Shown one piece after another: positions 52,548 through 60,717 of a stretch of 64,000 nucleotides of DNA (position 1 is its first letter; each line of letters opens with the position of its first letter). The notes beneath the pieces are model-generated. The model ran no database searches and had not been told where the DNA came from. It saw only the letters and a program-made list of their open reading frames with translations. The DNA is from Cypionkella sinensis. GTDB lineage: Bacteria > Pseudomonadota > Alphaproteobacteria > Rhodobacterales > Rhodobacteraceae. A program made the position numbers and the translations under genes. The stretch lies in assembly GCF_042646385.1 (NCBI RefSeq), contig NZ_JBHRTO010000001.1, forward strand, positions 1,240,001 through 1,304,000. Direction: 5' to 3'.

Positions 52548-53336
52548 TTAACGCGCCACCAGCGCCAAAGCCCGGATCGGGCTGCCAGTGCCGTTCTCGA
52601 TCTTCAACGGAGCCGCAATCAGGATAGCGCCCTTGGCTGGCAGACGGTCCAGATTGGCAAGGCTGGCCAAGCCGTAGCAGTTGTTCTTATGCAGCAGGTT
52701 ATGCGCCGGAAACGGCGGCGTCATCCCGCCCGCCTGCCCCGCATCAGTGCCGATGCATTGACTGCCCCAGCCAACAATTCCCGTTGAAATCAGATACTCG
52801 ATGACTTCAGCAGTTGGCCCCGGCGTGTGCGGGCCGGTTTCATTGGCGTTCAGGAACAGATCTTCGGAATGGCTGCGCTTGTCCCAATCGCTGCGCAGAA
52901 CCACCCATTCACCCGCCTTGATCGCGCCATGCTTGGCCTCCCACGCCTTGACGTGATCAATCGTAAGCAGGAAATCTGGGTTCGCCCCACATTCCGCCGC
53001 GAAGTCCAAAACGTTAACGGGCGCCACCAGCCGCTGCACCGGCAGCGTGTCGGTGTAGCCATCTGCATAATCCTTGCCGGTGATCCAGTGATGCGGCGCG
53101 TCGAAATGCGTGCCGGAATGTTCGCCCACCTTCAGCCAGTTCCACGCCCAGAACGGCCCGTCCTGATCATATTCCGAAATCCGGTGAATCTCGATCTTGG
53201 GCGTATCCTTAGCAAAATCCGGTGGCAGCTTCAGCAGCGGCGTATTCGGCCCCAGCACTCCGGTGCAATCGACCACTTCCACGCCACCCGAGGCGAGCAT
53301 CCCGGCCAGACTGGCCAACACATCCGTTGAACTCAT
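52548..53336 (-). CDS. Cyclase-family (kynurenine-formamidase-like) metal hydrolase
   Basis: 262 residues of the cyclase family, with the metal-binding signature HSGTHFDAPHHWI near 76-88 and a second conserved region VLRSDWDKRS. Relatives hydrolyse amides or lactones (kynurenine formamidase, isatin hydrolase). As first gene of a unit with an FAD oxidoreductase and IorAB, it might open a ring or amide in an indole or aromatic amide substrate. GGGAG precedes the start. Confidence 0.83.
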   Translation of the reverse strand: MSSTDVLASLAGMLASGGVEVVDCTGVLGPNTPLLKLPPDFAKDTPKIEIHRISEYDQDGPFWAWNWLKVGEHSGTHFDAPHHWITGKDYADGYTDTLPVQRLVAPVNVLDFAAECGANPDFLLTIDHVKAWEAKHGAIKAGEWVVLRSDWDKRSHSEDLFLNANETGPHTPGPTAEVIEYLISTGIVGWGSQCIGTDAGQAGGMTPPFPAHNLLHKNNCYGLASLANLDRLPAKGAILIAAPLKIENGTGSPIRALALVAR

Positions 53337-53435
53337 CGCGATCTCCCTGATTACGGCGGCTGTCCCGCCTTACGGAATCAGACTAGACAGAATTAAATGC
53401 ATTTGCAAATATCCCTGCGTCAACCGGAGTCAAAT
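53337..53435. promoter_or_regulatory. Divergent control region with palindromes (candidate MarR operator)
   Basis: The 99-base gap between the divergent cyclase and FAD oxidoreductase B genes holds ATTTGCAAAT (53401-53410, a perfect 10-bp palindrome in an AT-rich context) and a larger imperfect inverted repeat with arms CTGATT/AATCAG (53347-53352/53376-53381) and GGCGG/CCGCC inside. One regulator bound here could control both units. Confidence 0.45.
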
Positions 53436-55001
53436 ATGTCCGACACCTATGATGCAGTCTTTATCGGTGCGGGCCATAACAGCCTTGCCTCTGCACTGCA
53501 TCTGGCCGCAAAGGGCTGGTCGGTTGCGGTGTTTGAGCAGGCAAGTGTGGCGGGCGGCGCGGTGAAATCCGGGGCCTATACCCTGCCCGGCTTTCAGCAC
53601 GACTGGGCCGCAATGAACTTGTCCTTGTTCGCAGGATCGACCTTTATGAAGGCCTATGGCGCTGAATTGGCGCAAAATGGGCTGGAATTTGCCCCTGTTG
53701 CAAACCCTTTCGCCAGCGTCTTTCCCGATGGGACATGGTGCGGTGTGTCCACCGATGCCGCCGCCACCCATGCGCGCATCGCAGCGCTGTCGCCGACCGA
53801 CGCCGCGACATGGGACAGGCTTTGCGCCAGCTTTGGCGCGGAAGCGCCGCATCTGTTCGGCCTTCTGGGTGCCAAGATGAAATTGCGTGCGCTTGCATAT
53901 TTCATGTTCAAAACACTCCGCGCCAAAGGCCTCAACGGCACGTTGGACATGGGCCAGTTCCTGCTGCAATCGCCGCGCCAGTGGCTGACGCAGACCTTCA
54001 CCTCGCCAAAAGTGCAGGCGATGCTGGGCGCTTGGGGGATGCATCTGGATTTCGCCCCCGATATCGCGGGCGGCGCGCTGTTTCCGTATCTCGAAGGCAT
54101 GGCGGGTCAGGCCTTTGGCATGGTTCTGGGCAAGGGCGGCGCGGATACCATCATCCGCGCGCTGTGTGCCGCGATTAACGCGCGCGGCGGGCGGATTGAA
54201 ACCGGGCAAAGCGTCAGCCGCATCCAGCATACGAGCGGCAAAGCGACCGGCATCCAGCTTGCCGATGGCCGCGAAATCACCGCCCGCCGTGCGGTGATCG
54301 CCAATGTAGCGCCGCGCAATCTGCCGCGTTTGACCGGCACTGCCAGCGATTTTGACGCCAAACTGACCGCCTTCGCCCATGCCCCCGGCACGATGATGAT
54401 CCATCTGGCTTTGTCCGATCTGCCGGATTGGACAGCAGGCAACGCCTTGAAATCCTTTGCCTATGTGCATCTCGCGCCCAGTCTGGATCAGATGGCGCGC
54501 ACCTATCAGCAGGCCAAGGCGGGCCTGTTGCCGGATGAGCCGATCCTTGTCGTCGGCCAACCCACCACAGTTGACCCCAGCCGCGCGCCCGCAGACCAGC
54601 ACACGCTTTGGCTGCAAGTGCGCATGGCACCGGGGCAGATCATCGGCGATGCCAAGGGCGAAATCACCGCGACCAACTGGGGCGAGGCCGCCCTGCCCTT
54701 TGCCAATCGCGCCTTGGATATTCTCGAATCCTACGCCCCCGGCACCCGCGCGAAAATCCTCGGCCAGCGCATCGTGCCGCCCACCGAACTGGAAGCCGAC
54801 AACCCCAATCTGGTGGGCGGCGATCAGATTTGCGGTAGCCATCATCTGTCGCAGAACTTCCTGTTCCGACCGTTGCGCGGCCATGCCGACGGCGCCACCC
54901 CGATCCAGAACCTGCACCTGACCGGGGCCGCCGTTTGGCCCGGTGCTGGTCTTGGCGCAGGCTCTGGCTATCTTCTCGCCCAAAAACTGACCGGAAAATA
55001 A
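53436..55001 (+). CDS. Phytoene-desaturase-like FAD oxidoreductase B
   Basis: 521 residues from the ATG of MSDTYDAVFIGAGHN. FAD motif GAGHNSLASALHLAAKG near 10-26, FEQASVAGGAV, and C-terminal GAAVWPGAGLGAGSGYLLA. It aligns with oxidoreductase A over its length (shared TLPGFQHD/TLPGFRHD after the FAD loop), so the two are paralogues flanking one control region. They may form a heteromer or act on successive intermediates. It is followed after 33 bases by the peptide-type binding protein gene, tying the importer to the oxidation system. Confidence 0.8.
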   Translation: MSDTYDAVFIGAGHNSLASALHLAAKGWSVAVFEQASVAGGAVKSGAYTLPGFQHDWAAMNLSLFAGSTFMKAYGAELAQNGLEFAPVANPFASVFPDGTWCGVSTDAAATHARIAALSPTDAATWDRLCASFGAEAPHLFGLLGAKMKLRALAYFMFKTLRAKGLNGTLDMGQFLLQSPRQWLTQTFTSPKVQAMLGAWGMHLDFAPDIAGGALFPYLEGMAGQAFGMVLGKGGADTIIRALCAAINARGGRIETGQSVSRIQHTSGKATGIQLADGREITARRAVIANVAPRNLPRLTGTASDFDAKLTAFAHAPGTMMIHLALSDLPDWTAGNALKSFAYVHLAPSLDQMARTYQQAKAGLLPDEPILVVGQPTTVDPSRAPADQHTLWLQVRMAPGQIIGDAKGEITATNWGEAALPFANRALDILESYAPGTRAKILGQRIVPPTELEADNPNLVGGDQICGSHHLSQNFLFRPLRGHADGATPIQNLHLTGAAVWPGAGLGAGSGYLLAQKLTGK

Positions 55002-55034
55002 CCCCGGCTTGCAACTTAACCACAGGGAACCGTT

Positions 55035-56555
55035 ATGAAACTTAATCGTCGCGCCTTACTGCAACTCTCCGGTGCCACCATCGCGGTGGCAAGCCTTGGC
55101 CTGCCCGCCCGCGCGCAGGCCATCGAAGAACTGGTCATCGCCTACAACGTCAACCTGCCCGCATGGGACCCGACCACCGGGCCTTCCGCGGTGAACCCGA
55201 CCATTCAGGGCATTTACCAATCGGTGTTCGACCAGTTCATCCTGCAAAAGCCCGATTTGAAACCCGCCCCCGGTATCCTGACCGAATGGGGCTGGAATGA
55301 TGACAAAACCCAAATCTGGATGACCGTCCGCGATGGCGTGACTTGGCACGATGGCTCGCCGCTGACCGCCGAAGATGTTGCATGGAGCCTTGCGCGCGTC
55401 GCCGACCCCGCCACCGGCAGCCCGATCCAGTTCGTCTGGGGCACGCTGACCAACCATCGGGTTGAGGGCAACAAGGTGCTTGCCGATGTCGCGCAATTCG
55501 ACCCCACCATCTTCAAATGGATGTATTTCCTGACCGGCTATGTGCTGCCGAAAGCCTATTACACCAAAGTCGGTGCGGCCGGGTTTGAGGCCGCGCCGAT
55601 CGGCTCTGGCCCTTATATGGTCGAGAAATTCGAGCGTGACGCTTACGTCCGCCTGAAAGCCAACGCGAATTACTGGGGCGGCAAGCCAGATTTTGAAACC
55701 GTAACAATCAAATTCGTCACCGACGCCGCCGCCCGCGTGGCCGAAGTGGAATCCGGCAATGCCCATGTCACGCTGGAGGTGCCCTATGAGGAATACGACC
55801 GCCTGAAAGCCACACTGACCGGCACCGCGACGCCGATTTCTGACATCGGCATGATTTTCCTCAATGATATCGAAGTGATGCTGGACCCGAACGTGCGCAA
55901 AGCCGCCGCCCATGCCATCGACAAGCAGACCATCATCGACCGTCTGCTGAAGGGCTACGGCGTGGCGATTGATACGCTGGAAACCCCGGAGTATGACGCT
56001 TACGACCCGTCGATCAAGGTGCCCTACGACCCGGATCTGGCGATGAAGCTGCTGGCAGATTCGGGTTATTCGGTTGATAAACCTGTGAAATTCAAGATCC
56101 AGACCACCAAGGGCTTCAAGCCGAAAGACTATGAAATGATCCAGGCCATCGTCGGCCTGTGGCGCAAGGTCGGCATTGAGGCCGAGATCGAAACCTACGA
56201 GATCGCCAAGCATTACGAGCTGCGCGCCGCCGACCAACTCGCCCCCGCCGCCTTCTACAACTGGGGCAATTCGGTTGGCGACCCGACCACCTCGACCGGC
56301 TTTGCGATGTTCGGCCCAAGCCCGCACTCGGTTTGGGATGGCAAGGATCTGATCGACATGATCGGGCCTTTGTGGGGTGAAAAGGACGAGGCGAAACGCA
56401 TCGACGGCTGGAAAAAGGTCGATGCCTATATCGCCGAAAACGCGCTGGTGATCCCGCTGTTGCAATATGTGCAGCCGATCCTGTCGGCCAAGGGCGTGGT
56501 GGTGACGCCGCATGCTTCGGGTGCGCTGTTGCCCTATCTGATGAAGCGGGCCTGA
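55035..56555 (+). CDS. Peptide/opine-type ABC transporter binding protein (SBP family 5)
   Basis: 506 residues with a twin-arginine-like signal (NRRALLQLSGATIAV), cleavage probably after PARAQA. The mature protein is a family-5 solute-binding protein, shown by WHDGSPLTAEDVAWSLARV near 105-123 and PIGSGPYMVEKF near 190. Family 5 proteins bind peptides, opines, nickel or other amide-rich compounds. It is expressed with its own permeases and ATPases downstream. It probably captures the substrate of the cyclase/FAD/IorAB system, but the ligand cannot be predicted. Confidence 0.88.
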   Translation: MKLNRRALLQLSGATIAVASLGLPARAQAIEELVIAYNVNLPAWDPTTGPSAVNPTIQGIYQSVFDQFILQKPDLKPAPGILTEWGWNDDKTQIWMTVRDGVTWHDGSPLTAEDVAWSLARVADPATGSPIQFVWGTLTNHRVEGNKVLADVAQFDPTIFKWMYFLTGYVLPKAYYTKVGAAGFEAAPIGSGPYMVEKFERDAYVRLKANANYWGGKPDFETVTIKFVTDAAARVAEVESGNAHVTLEVPYEEYDRLKATLTGTATPISDIGMIFLNDIEVMLDPNVRKAAAHAIDKQTIIDRLLKGYGVAIDTLETPEYDAYDPSIKVPYDPDLAMKLLADSGYSVDKPVKFKIQTTKGFKPKDYEMIQAIVGLWRKVGIEAEIETYEIAKHYELRAADQLAPAAFYNWGNSVGDPTTSTGFAMFGPSPHSVWDGKDLIDMIGPLWGEKDEAKRIDGWKKVDAYIAENALVIPLLQYVQPILSAKGVVVTPHASGALLPYLMKRA

Positions 56556-56566
56556 GCGCCGCAAAA

Positions 56567-56591
56567 GCTGGGGGACTTCGCGTCCCCCAGC
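56567..56591 (+). promoter_or_regulatory. Intra-operon stem-loop after the binding-protein gene
   Basis: GCTGGGGGAC-ttcgc-GTCCCCCAGC is a perfect 10-bp stem 11 bases past the stop, with no U-tract, so more likely a 3'-end stabiliser or partial attenuator than a full terminator. The permease gene starts 71 bases later. Confidence 0.65.
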
Positions 56592-56662
56592 CCCCCGCGC
56601 AACCGTCGCGCCCATCCGGCGCGATGCGCCCCGTGTTGCATCCCTTGCGGAAGACGAACTTA

Positions 56663-57673
56663 ATGCAATTTCTTCAATCGGTTATCCTGCGGCTTTGCAC
56701 GACCTTGATCACCCTGATCGGGGTGGCGGTGATCGTGTTCTTCACCGTGCGCGTGGTGCCCGGCAATCCGATCGCCATGATGCTGCCCCCCGGCGCCACC
56801 GATGCCGATGTGGCCCGGCTGACCGCGCTTTATGGCTTGGACAAGAGCATCCCGCAGCAATTCGTGATCTGGCTGTCGGGCGTGGTGCAGGGGGATTTTG
56901 GCACCTCGATCACCACCAAACAGCCGGTGTTGCAGCTTGTTCTCAGCCGACTGCCCGCGACACTAGAGCTTTCGGTGATGGCGCTGACCATCGCCATTGC
57001 CATCGGTAGCGTCATGGCGCTGACGGGCACCCGCCAGCGCGGCACCAACACCGAGGCCGCGATTGACATCGGCAATGGCATGGCGCTGTCGATCCCGGAT
57101 TTTCTGTGGGGGTTGATCCTGATCCTGGCCTTTGGCGTGCTGATGCCGATCTTTCATATCTCGGGCCGGGTGACGCCATCGCTTGCGCTGCCATTTACCA
57201 CGAATTTCTATCTGACCGAATCCCTCCTCCGCCTGCGGTTTGATCTGTGGCTGGATATCGCCGCGCATATGTTCATGCCTGCCCTCGCGCTTGCGATTCC
57301 GCTGGCTGCCATCATCGGCCAACTTCTCAAACAATCGCTTAAGGAAACCATGCATCTCGATTACGTGACCCTCGCGCGCACCAAGGGCTATGGCGAAACC
57401 CATGTCATCCTGCGTGAGGCGCTGCCGAATGCCATTCTGCCGACGCTGACGCTGGTTGGGGTGCAGTTCACCTTTCTGATCGGCGGCACCGTGATCATCG
57501 AGCGGCTGTTTTCCTACGAAGGCCTTGGCAATATGGCGATTGATGCAGTGATCAACCGGGACTTGCCGCTGATTCAGGGCATTGTCATCCTGTTCGCGGT
57601 GATCTTCACCGGAGTGAACCTGCTGGTGGATCTTACCTATGCCGCGCTGAACCCAAGGTTGCGCCATGCTTGA
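56663..57673 (+). CDS. Peptide-type ABC transporter permease (DppB-like)
   Basis: 336 residues, about six membrane helices. FFTVRVVPGNPIAMMLPP near 28-45 is typical of DppB/OppB, and the cytoplasmic EAA-like loop LARTKGYGETHVILREALPNA is near 235-255. The start chosen follows a weak GGAAGACG; an in-frame upstream extension begins in the stem-loop region and is less likely. It overlaps the next permease by eight bases. Confidence 0.87.
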   Translation: MQFLQSVILRLCTTLITLIGVAVIVFFTVRVVPGNPIAMMLPPGATDADVARLTALYGLDKSIPQQFVIWLSGVVQGDFGTSITTKQPVLQLVLSRLPATLELSVMALTIAIAIGSVMALTGTRQRGTNTEAAIDIGNGMALSIPDFLWGLILILAFGVLMPIFHISGRVTPSLALPFTTNFYLTESLLRLRFDLWLDIAAHMFMPALALAIPLAAIIGQLLKQSLKETMHLDYVTLARTKGYGETHVILREALPNAILPTLTLVGVQFTFLIGGTVIIERLFSYEGLGNMAIDAVINRDLPLIQGIVILFAVIFTGVNLLVDLTYAALNPRLRHA

Positions 57674-58517
57674 CGGACGCAGCACAATCAAACGCAAACT
57701 GCCCACCCGGCTGGTTTTATCGGCCACATGGCTGACCCTGCTGGCATTGGCCGCCATTTGCGCGCCGCTGATCGCGCCGTATGACCCGCTCGCACAAGAC
57801 CTGTTTCTGGGCCAGTTGCCGCCGTTCTGGCTGCAGGGGCACGAGCCGGGTTATTACCTCGGCACCGATTCCCTGGGCCGCGATGTGCTGTCGCGCATCC
57901 TTTACGGCGCGCGGCTGGCGTTGACCGTGGCGCTGGTGGCGGGCAGCATCACCTGCCTGATTGGGGCAATCATGGGTCTGCTCGCCGGGTTTCTGCGCGG
58001 TTGGGTCGATATTGTGATCAGCCGCGCGATTGATATCTGGATGGCCTTTCCGCCTGTGCTGTTTTCCATCCTGCTGATCGCCGTGCTTGGCCCTAGCCTG
58101 AGCTCGATCATCATTGCCATCGTGGTGATCGACTGGACCCGCTTTGCCCGTGTGATCCGGGCCGAGGCGATGAGCCAGGGCGCAATGGATTACGTCGCCT
58201 CTGCCCAGATCGTCGGGCGCAGCCGCATTTCCAGCATGTTGACCGAGATTTTGCCCAACGTCCTGCCCACTATCATCGTGCTGCTGACGCTGGAAATGGG
58301 CATCGCCATCATCGTCGAAGCCATCCTGTCTTTCGTCAACCTCTCGATCGCCACCGATGATCCGACATGGGGCGGCATGATCGCCGAGGGCCGCGCCAGC
58401 ATCCACCAAGCCTGGTGGGTGTTGGTGTTCCCGCTGATCACCCTGTTCCTGACTGTGCTGAGCTTTTCGCAATTGGGCGACGGCTTGAAAGACCGCTTTG
58501 ATCCGGTGCTGAGATGA
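57666..58517 (+). CDS. Peptide-type ABC transporter permease (DppC-like)
   Basis: 283 residues, second permease of the importer. The DppC/OppC features GTDSLGRDVLSRILYGAR (about 64-81) and the EAA loop YVASAQIVGRSRISSMLTEI are clear. It overlaps both neighbours by a few bases, giving translational coupling through permease and ATPase genes. Confidence 0.88.
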   Translation: MLDGRSTIKRKLPTRLVLSATWLTLLALAAICAPLIAPYDPLAQDLFLGQLPPFWLQGHEPGYYLGTDSLGRDVLSRILYGARLALTVALVAGSITCLIGAIMGLLAGFLRGWVDIVISRAIDIWMAFPPVLFSILLIAVLGPSLSSIIIAIVVIDWTRFARVIRAEAMSQGAMDYVASAQIVGRSRISSMLTEILPNVLPTIIVLLTLEMGIAIIVEAILSFVNLSIATDDPTWGGMIAEGRASIHQAWWVLVFPLITLFLTVLSFSQLGDGLKDRFDPVLR

Positions 58518-59383
58518 GTTTTCTGACCATTCACAACCTGTCCGCCCGCCTGAAAGACCGCTCCGATCCTATCCTGCGTCGGGTGTCGTTGCAGGTGGCG
58601 GCGGGCGAAGTGCGCGGGCTGGTCGGCGAATCCGGCGCGGGCAAGTCGATGATCGGCAAGGCTATTCTGGGCACCCTGCCGCAATCGGTGGAAATCAGCG
58701 GCGGGCAGATCATGCTGGACGGCACTGACCTTTTGACCCTGCCGCCCATGCAGCGCCGTCGCCTGATCGGGGCGAAATGCGCGCTGATCCCGCAAGACCC
58801 GCTGACAGCACTCAACCCCTCGCGCCGGATCGGGCCGCAGATCACAAATCGTCTGGTCGATATCCTCGGCTGGAGCCGCGCCGATGCCGACAAACGCGCG
58901 CTTGATCTGCTGGCCGAGGTGCAAATCCCCGACCCCGCGCGGGTGATGCGCTGCTATCCGCACGAACTTTCCGGCGGTATGCGCCAGCGCATCCTGATCG
59001 CCTCGGCCTTTGCTGCCGAACCCAAACTGATCATCGCGGATGAGCCGACCACCGCGCTGGATGTCACGGTGCAAAAGCAGATCCTGAAACTGATCGCTGC
59101 GATGCAGGCCCGCCATGGCACGGCCCTTTTGTTCGTCACGCATGATCTGGGCGTGGTCAGCAAGGTCTGCCAAAGCCTGTCGGTGCTTTATGCCGGACTG
59201 GTGCTGGAAGACAGCACGATCCCTGAATTCTTTCAGGCCCCCAAACACCCCTATTCCCGCGCCCTGCTGGCCGCGACCCCGAAATACACCGACCCAGACG
59301 GCAGCCTGACCCCGGTGCCAGATGCCGTGATCGCCGCCACGCGTGCCGAAGTCGAAGCCAGCGATCGGAGCGCACATGCCTGA
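58514..59383 (+). CDS. Peptide-type ABC transporter ATPase (DppD-like)
   Basis: 289 residues with Walker A GESGAGKSM near 38, signature ELSGGMRQRILIA near 155, Walker B LIIADEPTTALD and the switch His in VTHDLGVV. It powers import as a heterodimer with the next gene. It overlaps DppC-like by four bases and DppF-like by eight. Confidence 0.88.
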   Translation: MSFLTIHNLSARLKDRSDPILRRVSLQVAAGEVRGLVGESGAGKSMIGKAILGTLPQSVEISGGQIMLDGTDLLTLPPMQRRRLIGAKCALIPQDPLTALNPSRRIGPQITNRLVDILGWSRADADKRALDLLAEVQIPDPARVMRCYPHELSGGMRQRILIASAFAAEPKLIIADEPTTALDVTVQKQILKLIAAMQARHGTALLFVTHDLGVVSKVCQSLSVLYAGLVLEDSTIPEFFQAPKHPYSRALLAATPKYTDPDGSLTPVPDAVIAATRAEVEASDRSAHA

Positions 59384-60191
59384 CACTCTCGCCGCAAATC
59401 TTTACGAAATCGCTAACCTGCGGCTGTCTTTGGCCGATATGACTCGCAAACCGCTGATCGGCGCCGCGCCCCGGCTGGAAATCTTGAAAGGGCTGACCTT
59501 CAGCATCCCCAAGGGCGAGATTCTGGGCATCGTCGGCGGTTCTGGCTCGGGCAAATCCACCCTGGGCCGCGCCTTGGTGCGCCTGCTGGAACCCTCGGCA
59601 GGCAGTATCCGCTTCGACGGCCAAGACATCACCCATCTGCCTGAAGCCGCCCTGCGCCCGCTGCGCCGCCGCTTTCAGATGATCTTCCAAGACCCGATGA
59701 GCAGCCTGAACCCCCGCCACCGCGTCGGGCAAATCATCGCAGCCCCCTTGCGGCTTCACGGCCTATCCAACCCGAAACTGCGCGCGCTGGAAGCCCTCGA
59801 TCATGTCGGTCTGCCGCGCAATTTCGCCGCGCGATACCCGCATGAATTGTCTGGTGGCCAGCGTCAGCGCATCGGCATCGCTCGCGCGATTGCGCTGCAA
59901 CCCGATTTCATTCTGGCGGATGAAATCGTCTCGGGTCTGGATGTTTCAAGCCAGGCGCAGATCCTGAACCTGTTGGAAACATTGGTGAAAGACCTCGGCC
60001 TGACGCTGGCCTTCATCAGCCATGACCTGAGCGTGATCCGCCGGCTTTGCACCCGCATCCTTGTGCTACACCACGGCCAAATCGTCGAAAACGCCGCCAC
60101 CGCCGATCTGTTCGCCAACCCACAAGCCGCCTATACTCGCGATCTGCTGGATGCGATCCCGCTGCCAGACCCGAACCAGGTCTGGGCTTAA
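59376..60191 (+). CDS. Peptide-type ABC transporter ATPase (DppF-like)
   Basis: 271 residues from the ATG preceded by CGGAG, inside the end of the previous gene. Walker A GGSGSGKST near 50, signature ELSGGQRQRIGIAR near 165, Walker B FILADEIVSGLD and switch His ISHDLSVI. The Asp-Glu-Ile variation after Walker B occurs in many DppF proteins. It is the last gene of the importer; a single-arm REP-like element follows its stop. Confidence 0.87.
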   Translation: MPDTLAANLYEIANLRLSLADMTRKPLIGAAPRLEILKGLTFSIPKGEILGIVGGSGSGKSTLGRALVRLLEPSAGSIRFDGQDITHLPEAALRPLRRRFQMIFQDPMSSLNPRHRVGQIIAAPLRLHGLSNPKLRALEALDHVGLPRNFAARYPHELSGGQRQRIGIARAIALQPDFILADEIVSGLDVSSQAQILNLLETLVKDLGLTLAFISHDLSVIRRLCTRILVLHHGQIVENAATADLFANPQAAYTRDLLDAIPLPDPNQVWA

Positions 60192-60194
60192 TGG

Positions 60195-60228
60195 TCATCC
60201 TCTCTGCTTAAATATCCCCGCCGGAGGC
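60195..60228. repeat. Single arm of the REP-like element, copy 3
   Basis: These 34 bases match the left arm of 18936-18969 at all but one position (CTTAAATA for CTCAAATA) and end in CCGCCGGAGGC, but the inverse arm is missing: the following AACCTACAAGTGCGGCAGG only partly resembles the loop of the full element. It lies between the convergent DppF-like and FucU-like genes. Confidence 0.85.
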
Positions 60229-60261
60229 AACCTACAAGTGCGGCAGGCGCAACAGCCGATG

Positions 60262-60717
60262 TCAAAGCCGGGGCAAATCCACCACGCCTTTTTTCAGGAT
60301 AAAGCAGCCATACGGCCCCGGATCAGAGGTGCGCACGATGGCAAACGCCCGCCCTGCCGCCTCGTAAAACGCAAACCGCTCCAGCGCTTCGACCTGCACC
60401 GCGCGACCCTCGGCGGCATCCAGCACCGCCTGCACCAGCCCGAACACCGGCACCTGCCCGCCCGGATCGCCCACCACCTGCATCCGCGCCACAGGCGCAT
60501 CCACAAAGGTATCCAGCGGCATCAGGGTTAAAATCGCCGCGAGCCCTGTGGGAATATCGCAGCCCACCATATCGACGATACGGCCATGCGTGGTCTTGGC
60601 GGCAATGCTGGCCGCCGGATGGTTTACATCGCAGATTACCAGCGTATCGCCATGCCCCATCAGCATCAGCACATGCACCAGCTCTGCCGACAGGTGCCGG
60701 TCGATCCCTTTGAGCAT
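60262..60717 (-). CDS. fucU: L-fucose mutarotase/ribose pyranase (FucU/RbsD family)
   Basis: 151 residues from MLKGIDRHLSAEL; GHGDTLVICDVNHPA (about 22-36) with its catalytic His/Asp is the RbsD/FucU signature, and the opening resembles FucU more than RbsD. The start overlaps the preceding permease stop by one base (TAATG). It interconverts alpha- and beta-L-fucose (or ribose forms) after uptake, so the MalEFG-type importer upstream probably carries L-fucose or another aldose with slow anomerisation. Confidence 0.85.
   Translation of the reverse strand: MLKGIDRHLSAELVHVLMLMGHGDTLVICDVNHPAASIAAKTTHGRIVDMVGCDIPTGLAAILTLMPLDTFVDAPVARMQVVGDPGGQVPVFGLVQAVLDAAEGRAVQVEALERFAFYEAAGRAFAIVRTSDPGPYGCFILKKGVVDLPRL

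Noticed and set aside
53430..54983. 517-codon open frame antisense to FAD oxidoreductase B
   Set aside because: It mirrors a gene with clear FAD motifs; composition is a high-GC shadow with no recognisable domain.
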